From an uncultured Flavobacteriales bacterium (GTDB lineage: Bacteria > Bacteroidota > Bacteroidia > Flavobacteriales > UBA1820): DNA of 33,181 nt. Positions within the stretch are counted from its first letter, which is position 1; the number at the start of each line of letters is the position of its first letter. Positions 1 to 6,453 of the stretch are shown one piece after another. The stretch spans positions 1-33,181 of the forward strand of contig CABSLV010000021.1 of NCBI GenBank assembly GCA_902478645.1, given 5' to 3'. Made by a program: the position numbers and the translations under genes. The notes under the pieces were generated by a model. The model did no database searches and was not told the origin of the DNA. It was given only the letters and a program-made list of their open reading frames with translations.

Positions 1-182
1 CGGCGTGCGAAGGCGGTATTTGCCCAATGGATATAGTCTTTTCGGTCTTCCCATAAAACTTTTCTGTATTTTAGAACAACATACCTATTACTCTCAACTC
101 ATAGAAGAATGAATATATTCAGCCGTGCGCTTAACCCAATCACATACTCATATATTCCTGAGGAGAAACAAAGGTAATGTAT

Positions 183-279
183 TTTAGACAAACAAACCCG
201 GCTTTTGAGAAGAAAAACCGCAATTTAGACAAACAAACCGCACTATATAACACCATAAAACACCAACGCGACAAACAAA
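183..279. repeat. Three spaced copies of GACAAACAAA
   Basis: The 10-mer GACAAACAAA occurs at 187-196, 228-237 and 270-279, so the start-to-start spacing is 41 and 42 bp. The first two copies extend to a 16-bp identity (183-198 and 224-239). The third copy overlaps the left arm of the hairpin at 264-300. Regular spacing of about four helical turns suggests protein-binding sites or the remnant of a tandem duplication. The rest of 1-331 is AT-rich, and I see no gene in it. Confidence 0.5.
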
Positions 280-300
280 TCATCTTTGTTCATCGCGTTG
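264..300 (-). terminator. Imperfect hairpin, probable terminator of the 332-553 gene
   Basis: Arms 264-271 and 293-300 pair perfectly over 8 bp. After a 2-nt mismatch, 274-279 pairs with 285-290, leaving a 5-nt loop. It lies about 30 nt beyond the stop of the minus-strand gene and is followed on that strand by a T-rich stretch (GTGTTTTATGG). This fits a rho-independent terminator, although the T-tract is interrupted. Confidence 0.5.
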
Positions 301-331
301 ATATTTAATTGTTTAACTAGTCCGAAGGCTA

Positions 332-553
332 TCAGTATTCTTCCTCATTCCACAGGAAGTCGTCGTCCGTCGGATAGTCGGGCCAAAGTTCTTCCATCGA
401 TTCATACACCTCGCCTTCGTCCTCGGCTGCCTGGAGGTTTTCCACCACTTCCATCGGAGCACCGGTACGAATGGCGTAGTCGATCAGTTCGTCCTTGGTC
501 GCAGGCCAGGGAGCATCGCTGAGATATTGTGCCAATTCGAGAGTCCAATACAT
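332..553 (-). CDS. DUF2795-like small acidic protein
   Basis: A 73-residue acidic soluble protein with no signal peptide or membrane segment. The first half (MYWTLELAQYL, then SDAPWPATKDELIDYAIRTG) resembles the DUF2795 fold seen in small bacterial proteins: an N-terminal helix, a 'WPATKDELIDYA' segment and a helix. The C-terminal third is very acidic (EDEGEVYESMEEL, DDDFLWNEEEY). This compact domain is common in Bacteroidota and its function is unknown. It has its own promoter (605-634) and a likely terminator (264-300), so it is probably a monocistronic gene transcribed separately from the GHMP kinase operon upstream. The family assignment rests on recalled pattern only. Confidence 0.8.
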   Translation of the reverse strand: MYWTLELAQYLSDAPWPATKDELIDYAIRTGAPMEVVENLQAAEDEGEVYESMEELWPDYPTDDDFLWNEEEY

Positions 554-604
554 AGTTATACCAGGTTTTTGGGGCGACCGAAATCACCCGTTGTACAAGA
601 GGTG

Positions 605-634
605 CAAAAATACTCTTTTTTCGCGTCCGTGCAA
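605..634 (-). promoter_or_regulatory. Bacteroidota-type promoter for the DUF2795-like gene
   Basis: Read on the minus strand, a TTG (632-634) is followed by a 19-nt spacer and then TATTTTTG (612-605), matching the TTTG / TAnnTTTG consensus of the Bacteroidota primary sigma factor. It lies about 50 nt upstream of the start codon at 553. Confidence 0.6.
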
Positions 635-647
635 GAAAAACGAACGA

Positions 648-1559
648 TTATTTTGTTGCTATAGTGTTAAAAGGTAAAACGATACGAAAACCTTTGCCCT
701 GGAAATACTCCGGAGCGCATTCGCCGGTGGCCAACAAAAAATCGCCACCCCAAGCCCCGAGGCTCTTCACCACCCCGCCCTGGTAATCGGCAAAACAGCG
801 GCGGCCCACCGGCTCGACCCCCAACAGATCTCCGACCAAACGCTCATGCTGCTCCACCAGAAATTCGAAGTCGCCCAACGTCCGGCACGAGAGCATCTGC
901 CGAGCCATCCGCGTGACCTGCCCGGCCGCTTCCAGCCTCTTTTCCGCAGGAAGCTGCCGATAGGCAGCCACGGCCGAAGCCGTATCCTGTTTCGCCCCGC
1001 TGTACACAAAGTAAAGCCGATGGGCAAAAGGCGGACGGAACACCACCTCCTCCCAGCGGGGGATTCCCTGCTCCAAACGGTACAACAGCGCATTCCCCTG
1101 GCGGATACCCGCGCAAGCCACATCGTATCCGCTGCCCGGCCATGCCCGGCGCACCAGTGCGAACGGATCGACCTGCGCCCACTGAGCCAAAGTATAGATC
1201 AAGGTCGAAGACGAACCCAAACCCCACGAACGGTCGAACTCCGCGTGGAGGCAGGCTCTCTTTCCTGAAAAGTCAAACCGAGGATTTTCGTCCCGGCACA
1301 CCACCAGCAAACTCTTCAAACGCGCCGCCACGGCCGCATCCGAGGCTTCCTGCAAAGTCCCGTCCGCCGCAAAACGGGCCGAAAACCAGACGCTCCCATC
1401 CTTCTCCGTACTTTCCCACTCCAAGCCGTCTCCCGGGATATCTTCCACACACATCTGCTGCCCTACCTGCAAGCCCAGGGCCAAAGCCTCGGCCCCGTCC
1501 AGCACCAGGTATTCGCCTGAAAGCAACAGTTTTCCCCGACCGTAAAACTCACAAGCCAT
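648..1559 (-). CDS. GYDIA-type GHMP kinase
   Basis: A 303-residue cytoplasmic protein of the GHMP small-molecule kinase superfamily (galacto-, homoserine, mevalonate and phosphomevalonate kinases). The N-terminus has the typical strand-turn 'GRGKLLLSGEYLVLDGAEALAL' pattern (residues 7-28). The phosphate-binding glycine/serine motif GLGSSST lies at 113-119, and GYDVA at 144-148 matches the GYDIA signature of a Bacteroidota subfamily. The physiological substrate of that subfamily is not established as far as I know. It is the last gene of a three-gene minus-strand operon, and its start overlaps the stop of the LpxH-like gene by 11 bp (1549-1559), indicating translational coupling. Assignment to the superfamily is firm; a specific substrate cannot be read from the sequence. 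Confidence 0.9.
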   Translation of the reverse strand: MACEFYGRGKLLLSGEYLVLDGAEALALGLQVGQQMCVEDIPGDGLEWESTEKDGSVWFSARFAADGTLQEASDAAVAARLKSLLVVCRDENPRFDFSGKRACLHAEFDRSWGLGSSSTLIYTLAQWAQVDPFALVRRAWPGSGYDVACAGIRQGNALLYRLEQGIPRWEEVVFRPPFAHRLYFVYSGAKQDTASAVAAYRQLPAEKRLEAAGQVTRMARQMLSCRTLGDFEFLVEQHERLVGDLLGVEPVGRRCFADYQGGVVKSLGAWGGDFLLATGECAPEYFQGKGFRIVLPFNTIATK

Positions 1560-2334
1560 CGTGCGGACAGGTTTTCAGGGCAAACTGCGTCCCGTCCCAC
1601 TGCCCGTAGGTGTAGAACGTGATCCAGTCGCCCAGGTTGATATACCGCGCCCCACCCGCAAGCGGCTTGTCGATGGGCAGGTGGCGGTGTCCGAAGACGA
1701 AATAGTCGTAATGCTGTCCCTTGAGCGTATCGACGCAGAACTGGTACAGCCATTCGTTCTCGTCGCCCAAATAGGTGTTTTGCGAACAACCCGTGGCCGC
1801 GCGTGAGCGCCGGGAAAAATAGTCGGCCGTCCGCATGGCAAAATCGGGATGGAGCAGGTGAGAAAACAGCCAGCGCGCTACCGGATTTTTGAACACCGCT
1901 TTCATCATCTTGAAACGATGGTCTTTCGGTCCCAGACCGTCGCCATGCCCCACGAAAAATCTCTTGCCGGAAATGTCGAACTCCCGGGGTTCGTGAAACA
2001 TCTCGACCCCGAGTTCACGCGCAAAATAATCCTTGGCCCACATATCGTGGTTGCCCGAGAAAAAGTACACCGGGATACCTTCGTCGGTCCATTGGGCGAG
2101 TTTTCCCAGCAGGCGCACATATCCTTTGGGGACGACCTTTTTCCACTCGTACCAGAAGTCGAACACGTCCCCGCAGAGCACCAGCGCCCCGCAGTCGGGA
2201 CGGATCCGGTCCATCCAGCGCAGCAGCAGTTTTTCCTTCGCCCGGGTACGGAGGAAGCCTCCCGCACCCAGATGCATGTCCGAAGCGAAATAGACGCTTT
2301 TCCCCGCTTTCAGATCGATCGTTATCTTTTCCAT
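1549..2334 (-). CDS. lpxH: UDP-2,3-diacylglucosamine diphosphatase (LpxH-like metallophosphoesterase)
   Basis: A 261-residue calcineurin-like phosphoesterase. The metal-binding motifs appear in order: D19-M-H21 in ASDMHLG, GD at 55-56 in CGDVFDFWYEW, GNHD at 94-97, GH at 129-130 and GHRH at 215-218. The GDVFDFWYEW context is typical of proteins annotated as LpxH in Bacteroidota. LpxH hydrolyses UDP-2,3-diacylglucosamine to lipid X on the cytoplasmic side of the inner membrane during lipid A synthesis. The ATG at 2334 was chosen because the frame upstream is unlike a protein and overlaps queD; from here the product begins directly with the first strand of the fold. There are 28 nt between the queD stop and this start, and an 11-bp overlap with the GHMP kinase. 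Another substrate remains possible, because these phosphoesterases are hard to separate by motif alone. Confidence 0.88.
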   Translation of the reverse strand: MEKITIDLKAGKSVYFASDMHLGAGGFLRTRAKEKLLLRWMDRIRPDCGALVLCGDVFDFWYEWKKVVPKGYVRLLGKLAQWTDEGIPVYFFSGNHDMWAKDYFARELGVEMFHEPREFDISGKRFFVGHGDGLGPKDHRFKMMKAVFKNPVARWLFSHLLHPDFAMRTADYFSRRSRAATGCSQNTYLGDENEWLYQFCVDTLKGQHYDYFVFGHRHLPIDKPLAGGARYINLGDWITFYTYGQWDGTQFALKTCPHDGL

Positions 2335-2362
2335 CGAAGGCCTTGAGGATATTTCGTTTTTT

Positions 2363-2824
2363 TTATCGGGGATTGTCCTGAGCGAACCATTCGGCGTACG
2401 AACTGGCCGTCTCGTACAGCCGCAACGCCTCCAGGGAGATCCCTTCGGGCAATTCCCCGCGGATACGCTCGGCAAAATCGGCCAGCAACATTTCGCACGT
2501 AGGCGGGAAGTGGCATTCGACGATCTTCATACCCACCCCCTTGCCGGCCAAGGAACGGGAAATATCGCCCTGGGGACTTTCGGCATACACCATGAAACTA
2601 TGGTCGAGCGGTTCGACGATCCGACGGTTCACGATGTCCTTGAGCACCGAAAAATCCACCACCATTCCGTTCTTGGGATGTCCGGGGGCCGAGATCGGTT
2701 CGCCCTTGACCGTGACGAACAGGCGGTAGGAATGCCCGTGGATGTTGGAACACTCTCCGTCGTAATTGTACAGCGCATGGGCTGCCTCGAAGCCGAATTC
2801 CTTTGTTACTCTTATCGTTGCCAT
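2363..2824 (-). CDS. queD: 6-carboxy-5,6,7,8-tetrahydropterin synthase (QueD/PTPS family)
   Basis: A 153-residue T-fold enzyme. The zinc ligands are H16 (FEAAH) plus H29 and H31 (HGH). C25-S-N-I-H29-G-H31 gives the CxxxHGH motif associated with QueD, and the late glutamate in LYETASSYAEW matches the pterin-anchoring Glu. QueD converts dihydroneopterin triphosphate into carboxytetrahydropterin in the queuosine/7-deazaguanine pathway. No other queuosine gene is nearby, so a plain 6-pyruvoyl-tetrahydropterin synthase-like role cannot be excluded. It is the first gene of the operon that continues with the LpxH-like phosphatase and GHMP kinase; a TACCTTTG box lies 38 nt upstream. Confidence 0.9.
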   Translation of the reverse strand: MATIRVTKEFGFEAAHALYNYDGECSNIHGHSYRLFVTVKGEPISAPGHPKNGMVVDFSVLKDIVNRRIVEPLDHSFMVYAESPQGDISRSLAGKGVGMKIVECHFPPTCEMLLADFAERIRGELPEGISLEALRLYETASSYAEWFAQDNPR

Positions 2825-2861
2825 ACTTCTTTTCCCGGCAGGACTTCCTGCCTCATCCCTG

Positions 2862-2869
2862 CAAAGGTA
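2862..2869 (-). promoter_or_regulatory. Probable -7 box for the queD operon
   Basis: TACCTTTG on the minus strand matches the Bacteroidota TAnnTTTG -7 consensus, 38 nt upstream of the queD start. I see no good TTTG -33 element at the expected spacing. Confidence 0.45.
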
Positions 2870-2978
2870 ACAAACTGACGCGATTTAAAAAACCGAAGGC
2901 ATCTTCCCCTCCTTTGCGCCGTGCGAAAAACCGGCCATTTTCCACCGGAAAAAACACCATTTTCCCCACGGCATTCCG

Positions 2979-2986
2979 TATCTTTG
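2979..2986 (+). promoter_or_regulatory. Probable -7 box for the exported-protein gene at 3064
   Basis: TATCTTTG matches TAnnTTTG and lies 77 nt upstream of the ATG at 3064. The 239-nt gap between the divergent genes (2825-3063) holds this box and the one at 2862-2869, and nothing else I recognise. Confidence 0.45.
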
Positions 2987-3063
2987 ATCTTGTCGCGGAA
3001 GCGATCCGGCCAACCGGAACCGCCGGGACAACCACGAACACCTATCCTTATCTTTCTACTACC

Positions 3064-3969
3064 ATGAAGCATCTTTTTCGTGCTGTTTTCCTGGCGGTCT
3101 TCTGCCTGTGGAGTGCCGCCGGAGCTTTCGCCGCTTCTGCCACCATCGACCGGATCTGGCTGGAGCACAACGTTTCGCAGGATGGACAGACCGGCCTGCG
3201 CATCCATCTCAAATTTACCGTCTGGGACATGCAGGGGCAGCAGGGCGAAGCCGTCGCCTACTTCGAATCGCCGAAAGGCGTCGGGGTAAAAGACCTCAAC
3301 CGCCGCTATTACACCACTGATGGGAACGTATGCACCAGCGAACGTTTCACCCCTTCGTATCCGGGATCGGAGTACAGCGACTTTACCCTTTTCATCCCCA
3401 ACGAAGAGCTCCACCTGCTCCCCGGATCGCACACCTACTACTGCCAGGTATTCCTGTTCGACGCCCAAGGCAACCATATTGCCTACAGCGACTACGCCAG
3501 CACCTTTACCCTCCGGCGCGACTTGACGGCAGCCACGTATCACGGAGGCGGATCGCTCTCGCCCTTGGAATCCTACGGCCCGCCCATGTCCCGGGACTCC
3601 TGGATGGAAGCGTCGATCGCCTGGGGCAAGCCAACCTCAATGCCTATCAAGCCCTCTCCAGCAGTTCGTCGGCCTACGAGTCGGACTCCCAGTACGACGA
3701 AGACTCCAAAAGTTCCTCCCGTCGATCTACCACTCCCACCTACCGCGACCACATCATCTACATTACCAACTATACGGGCGAAGACATCCGCCAGTGGTGC
3801 GACCAGTGTCAGGAATGGGGACTCCCCCACATCCACGGCCGCCAGCGTTCCAACTGACGGGAAAAGGCCTCTCCCGGCCGGGAGAGACTTGCCTGGTACC
3901 GCTGTCGGGACATCCTTCTTACCGACAAACATTAAAGAAAGGGATGGAGCATTTGCTCCATCCCTTTAA
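3064..3969 (+). CDS. Exported protein of unknown function, apparently frameshifted near 3623
   Basis: The ATG at 3064 gives a signal peptide (MKHLFRAVFLAVFCLWSAAGAFA) and then a beta-rich domain with 'WLEHNVSQDGQTGLRIHLKF', 'YYTTDGNVC' and 'DFTLFIPNEELHL' stretches. I recall this as a recurrent uncharacterised Bacteroidota domain, often next to cysteine-rich or TPR regions. To about residue 187 the product looks natural. Beyond that the open frame becomes proline/threonine/serine/arginine-rich and runs to a stop (3967-3969) inside the terminator hairpin. From about 3627 the frame one base earlier reads much more like protein (QANLNAYQALSSSSS, then YITNYTGEDIRQWCDQC with a CxxC) and stops at 3855-3857. 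The switch coincides with GGGG at 3623-3626; one extra G would join the two parts. It is a pseudogene, a phase-variable tract or a sequencing error. The end given is the literal open frame; the intended end is probably 3857. Confidence 0.6.
   Translation: MKHLFRAVFLAVFCLWSAAGAFAASATIDRIWLEHNVSQDGQTGLRIHLKFTVWDMQGQQGEAVAYFESPKGVGVKDLNRRYYTTDGNVCTSERFTPSYPGSEYSDFTLFIPNEELHLLPGSHTYYCQVFLFDAQGNHIAYSDYASTFTLRRDLTAATYHGGGSLSPLESYGPPMSRDSWMEASIAWGKPTSMPIKPSPAVRRPTSRTPSTTKTPKVPPVDLPLPPTATTSSTLPTIRAKTSASGATSVRNGDSPTSTAASVPTDGKRPLPAGRDLPGTAVGTSFLPTNIKERDGAFAPSL
3938..3967. terminator. Bidirectional terminator between the exported-protein gene and mrp
   Basis: A perfect 14-bp stem (3938-3951 with 3954-3967) has a 2-nt loop. 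The stem begins with AAA and ends with TTT, and the plus side continues AATGTTTTG, so either strand can present a T-rich 3' flank. It sits between convergent genes. Confidence 0.75.
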
Positions 3970-4040
3970 TGTTTTGTATTCTTTTCCAAAAAAAATTCCC
4001 TGATGGTCTTCCATCCTGGCCAATCGGCCTGGCGCGTGCC

Positions 4041-5105
4041 TCAGGCTTCCCGGGAAGCAAACTCCGCCACCTTGGCAGCGATGTCGGCAAAAGCACGTCC
4101 CATCGGGGCTTCGCTATCCAAAGCGACCGGACGTCCTGCATCGGAAGCCTCCCGGATGGACTGAACCAGGGGTATTTCGCCCAGGAACGGGATCTTGTAG
4201 TCGGCCGCCAGTGCCTTCCCGCCCGAACGTCCGAAGATGTAGTAACGGTTTTGCGGCAATTCGGCCGGGGTAAAGTAGGCCATGTTCTCGATAAGCCCTA
4301 CGATGGGCACATGGATATTTTTGTTGAGGAACAGCTCGATCCCCCGGCGGGCATCGTTCAGCGCTACGTTCTGAGGCGTGGTTACGATGATCGCTCCGGT
4401 GAGCGGCAGCGAACCGGTCAAGGTCAGGTGGATGTCGCCCGTTCCGGGAGGCATGTCGATGAGCAGGTAATCCAACTCGCCCCACTGGGTTTCAAAGACC
4501 ATCTGCTGGAGTGCCTTGGTGGCCATCGCTCCCCGCCAGGCCATTGCCTGATCGGGCCGTGCGAAAAAGCCGATGGACTGCAACTTGATCCCGTAGGCCT
4601 CGATGGGGGTCATCATGTCTTTCCCGTCCTGTTCCACCGCGGTAGGCATGGCCCCCTCCACGTCGAACATGATGGGCATCGACGGGCCGTAAATATCGGC
4701 ATCGACCAGTCCTACGCGGTAACCGGCCTTACCCAGGGCAACGGCCAGGTTGGCAGCGACGGTGGATTTTCCCACTCCGCCCTTGCCCGAAGCGACGGCG
4801 ATGATGTGATGCACCCGGGAGATGGAGGTCTCGATCGGGGCAATGGGGTCATCCTGCGGTTTTTCACTGCCCACCGTAGCGCTTACTTCGGCTTCGGGAT
4901 ACAGTTTTTCCACCAGGTACTTGATCTGGTTTTCCACCTTGCGGCGCATGTTGAGAGCCGGGGTAAATACGACGGCTTCGATGTGTATCCGGTGGCCGTC
5001 CACCTCGACGTTCCGCACCCCGCCCATGGTTACCAGGTCCTGCGAAGTACCGGGCATGTTGATCGGGCGCAGGGCTTCGACGATTTTTTCCTTGTCAAAA
5101 TCCAT
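4041..5105 (-). CDS. mrp: Mrp/NBP35-type Fe-S carrier ATPase
   Basis: A 354-residue protein. Residues 1 to about 80 form the MIP18/DUF59-like domain (VEALRPINMPGTSQDLV, then VEVDGHRI). Residues 100-350 form the ParA/MinD-type P-loop ATPase with SGKGGVGKST at 106-115, VDADIYGPS and IDMPPGTGD. Family members carry and transfer Fe-S clusters to apoproteins in the cytoplasm. The usual CxxC cluster-binding pair after 'ENM' is absent: the segment reads ENMAYFTPAELPQNRYYIFG, a form I associate with Bacteroidota homologues. The ATG at 5105 was chosen because it starts the DUF59 domain exactly and the upstream frame is non-protein-like. It lies 74 nt downstream of the small membrane protein gene, probably in one transcript. 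Confidence 0.92.
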   Translation of the reverse strand: MDFDKEKIVEALRPINMPGTSQDLVTMGGVRNVEVDGHRIHIEAVVFTPALNMRRKVENQIKYLVEKLYPEAEVSATVGSEKPQDDPIAPIETSISRVHHIIAVASGKGGVGKSTVAANLAVALGKAGYRVGLVDADIYGPSMPIMFDVEGAMPTAVEQDGKDMMTPIEAYGIKLQSIGFFARPDQAMAWRGAMATKALQQMVFETQWGELDYLLIDMPPGTGDIHLTLTGSLPLTGAIIVTTPQNVALNDARRGIELFLNKNIHVPIVGLIENMAYFTPAELPQNRYYIFGRSGGKALAADYKIPFLGEIPLVQSIREASDAGRPVALDSEAPMGRAFADIAAKVAEFASREA

Positions 5106-5179
5106 TGTCTTTCTCTCCCTTTTATTTTGTCGTTTTTCTTTCGATCGTCCTTGTTTCGCACCGTCCGTCCCTTTCGGGC

Positions 5180-5401
5180 TCAGAAATCGAAGGCCGACTC
5201 CCGGCGACGGAACACCAGATCCTTTACCTTCAAGCCGAAAGCCAGCGCCAGATACAGCACAAAGGAGGCCCCGAGGGTAAAAAACGCACTGTATATCATG
5301 AATACCCGCATGGAATTGGTGCGGATAGCCATCCGGGCGGTGAGCCTCTTGCACACCCCGAAGCCATGTCGGGCGAGATATTTGCGCAGGTGTTCGGTCA
5401 T
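5180..5401 (-). CDS. Small single-pass membrane protein, function unknown
   Basis: A 73-residue protein with a basic N-terminal half (LRKYLARHGFGVCKRLTARMAIRTN), one hydrophobic segment at about residues 33-57 (VFMIYSAFFTLGASFVLYLALAF) and a basic C-terminus. A charge pattern of this kind fits a single membrane helix, but topology is uncertain. I do not recognise a family. It precedes mrp on the same strand and shares the divergent promoter region 5402-5480 with the RRM gene. It is included because it fills the space between the promoter and mrp and its composition is that of a real membrane protein. Confidence 0.6.
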   Translation of the reverse strand: MTEHLRKYLARHGFGVCKRLTARMAIRTNSMRVFMIYSAFFTLGASFVLYLALAFGLKVKDLVFRRRESAFDF

Positions 5402-5429
5402 CGGCGAATCCTTGTTGGAAAACAGAGGT

Positions 5430-5437
5430 CAAAATTA
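5430..5437 (-). promoter_or_regulatory. Probable -7 box for the small membrane protein-mrp transcript
   Basis: TAATTTTG on the minus strand matches TAnnTTTG, 29 nt upstream of the start at 5401. No clear -33 element is seen. Confidence 0.45.
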
Positions 5438-5480
5438 GGGAATATTTCCGGGAAAAATTTTCCGGTAACATAAATAATCG

Positions 5481-5488
5481 TAATTTTG
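5481..5488 (+). promoter_or_regulatory. Probable -7 box for the RRM protein gene
   Basis: TAATTTTG matches TAnnTTTG, 71 nt upstream of the ATG at 5559. The leader between them is extremely A/T-rich before the start codon (5520-5558), a weakly structured context usual for translation starts in Bacteroidota, which make little use of Shine-Dalgarno pairing. Confidence 0.5.
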
Positions 5489-5558
5489 GCGCAGCCTCTC
5501 TCCCGTTTTGGACGAGGTGTTTTTTCGTTATTTATTTATTTTTAAATTTTTTACATTG

Positions 5559-6155
5559 ATGAAAATTTTTGCAGCAAGGCTTTCCCCGAACACCACGGCG
5601 GAGTCTTTGCAAGCTCTTTTCGAGCAATTCGGAGAAGTTACTTCCTCCAAAGTGATCATGGACCGTGAAACCGGTCGGTCGAAATGTTACGGTTTTGTCG
5701 AAATGGCGGACGACGAACAAGGCCGCCAGGCAGTCGAAGCGCTCAACGGCGTGGAGTACGAAGGATCTGCCATCGCTACCAAAGAAGCGGTTCCGCACGA
5801 AGATTACAAGAAAGCGCACAGCAACTACCCGCAGCACCGCGAAGGGGGCTATCAGCGCCGTGAAGGAGGCTACCAGCCGCGCGAAGGCGGGTACCAACCC
5901 CGTGAAGGCGGTTATCAGCGCCGCGAGGGAGGCTACCAGCGCCGCGAAGGGGGTTACCAGCGCCGCGAGGGAGGCTACCAGCGCCGCGAAGGAGGTTACC
6001 AGCGCCGCGAAGGGGGCTACCAACGCCGCGAAGGGGGCTACCAACGCCGCGAAGGGGGCTATCAGCGCCGCGACAACTACTCCGACCGCGGAGGATACCG
6101 CACCGGTGGTTACGAACCGCACGAAGACAACGACAATCATCAGGACAATTTCTGA
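5559..6155 (+). CDS. RRM-domain RNA-binding protein with REGGYQR repeats
   Basis: A 198-residue protein. Residues 1 to about 80 form one RNA recognition motif: RNP2-like KIFAARL at the N-terminus and RNP1-like KCYGFVEM near residues 45-52, with the typical 'LFEQFGEVTSSKVIMDRETGRS' between them. From residue 94 the tail carries eleven tandem heptads of the form REGGYQR/P, then an RG-rich and acidic end. The layout resembles glycine-rich single-RRM RNA-binding proteins of Bacteroidota, cyanobacteria and plants, which bind single-stranded RNA and act post-transcriptionally. Bacteroidota generally lack Hfq, so such proteins are candidate RNA chaperones (inference). The ATG at 5559 was chosen because the RRM begins at its second residue. 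It is monocistronic, with a strong terminator at 6181-6214. Confidence 0.93.
   Translation: MKIFAARLSPNTTAESLQALFEQFGEVTSSKVIMDRETGRSKCYGFVEMADDEQGRQAVEALNGVEYEGSAIATKEAVPHEDYKKAHSNYPQHREGGYQRREGGYQPREGGYQPREGGYQRREGGYQRREGGYQRREGGYQRREGGYQRREGGYQRREGGYQRREGGYQRRDNYSDRGGYRTGGYEPHEDNDNHQDNF
5838..6068 (+). repeat. Eleven tandem 21-bp repeats encoding REGGYQR/P
   Basis: Eleven in-frame 21-nt units, with variants mostly at third codon positions. Units 5 and 7 are identical, units 9 and 10 are identical, and the 42-nt pair 5-6 differs from 7-8 at a single base, indicating recent local duplication. Units 2 and 3 end in Pro instead of Arg. Confidence 0.95.
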
Positions 6156-6180
6156 ATCGCATCCATAGGCATGGCCTTGT

Positions 6181-6214
6181 CCCGCAAATCCTCGGAGGGT
6201 TTGCGGGATTTTTT
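6181..6214 (+). terminator. Rho-independent terminator of the RRM gene
   Basis: The 8-bp stem CCCGCAAA (6181-6188) / TTTGCGGG (6200-6207) has an 11-nt loop and is followed by A and six T residues. Confidence 0.85.
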
Positions 6215-6453
6215 GTCTTAAAATATTTCCCGTATCCCACCGGACGACGACAAATATCGTTATCTTTAGCCTGGGATTATCCTTAAACTTCTCCCGAGGT
6301 CCTCGAAGGAGGAAGGAAGGGCGGAGAACCTTCTCCCTGTGAGCCGGACATGCCGCTCCAGACACCCGCATCGACTCGCGAGATGCGCTACGAGGAGTTC
6401 CATTAAAGTACCCATCAAATCAAACAGTAGGACGATATTTCCTTTTTGCGACC

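Noticed and set aside
3623..3626. Programmed -1 frameshift at GGGG in the exported-protein gene
   Set aside because: There is no classical X-XXY-YYZ slippery heptamer and no clear downstream pseudoknot, and the gene tail looks degraded. An indel or sequence error is simpler.
5838..6068. Tandem 21-nt repeats as a CRISPR array
   Set aside because: The units are directly adjacent without unique spacers and are in frame within a coding sequence.
5532..6371. Long antisense reading frame over the RRM gene
   Set aside because: It is an alanine/valine/leucine-rich mirror of the repeats in the opposite strand, with no promoter or family match.
6270..6453. Possible structured RNA or degraded gene upstream of the BF3164-type lipoprotein
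   Set aside because: Only short hairpins (for example GGAGAA/TTCTCC) and no recognisable RNA family, cofactor-binding core or protein similarity.
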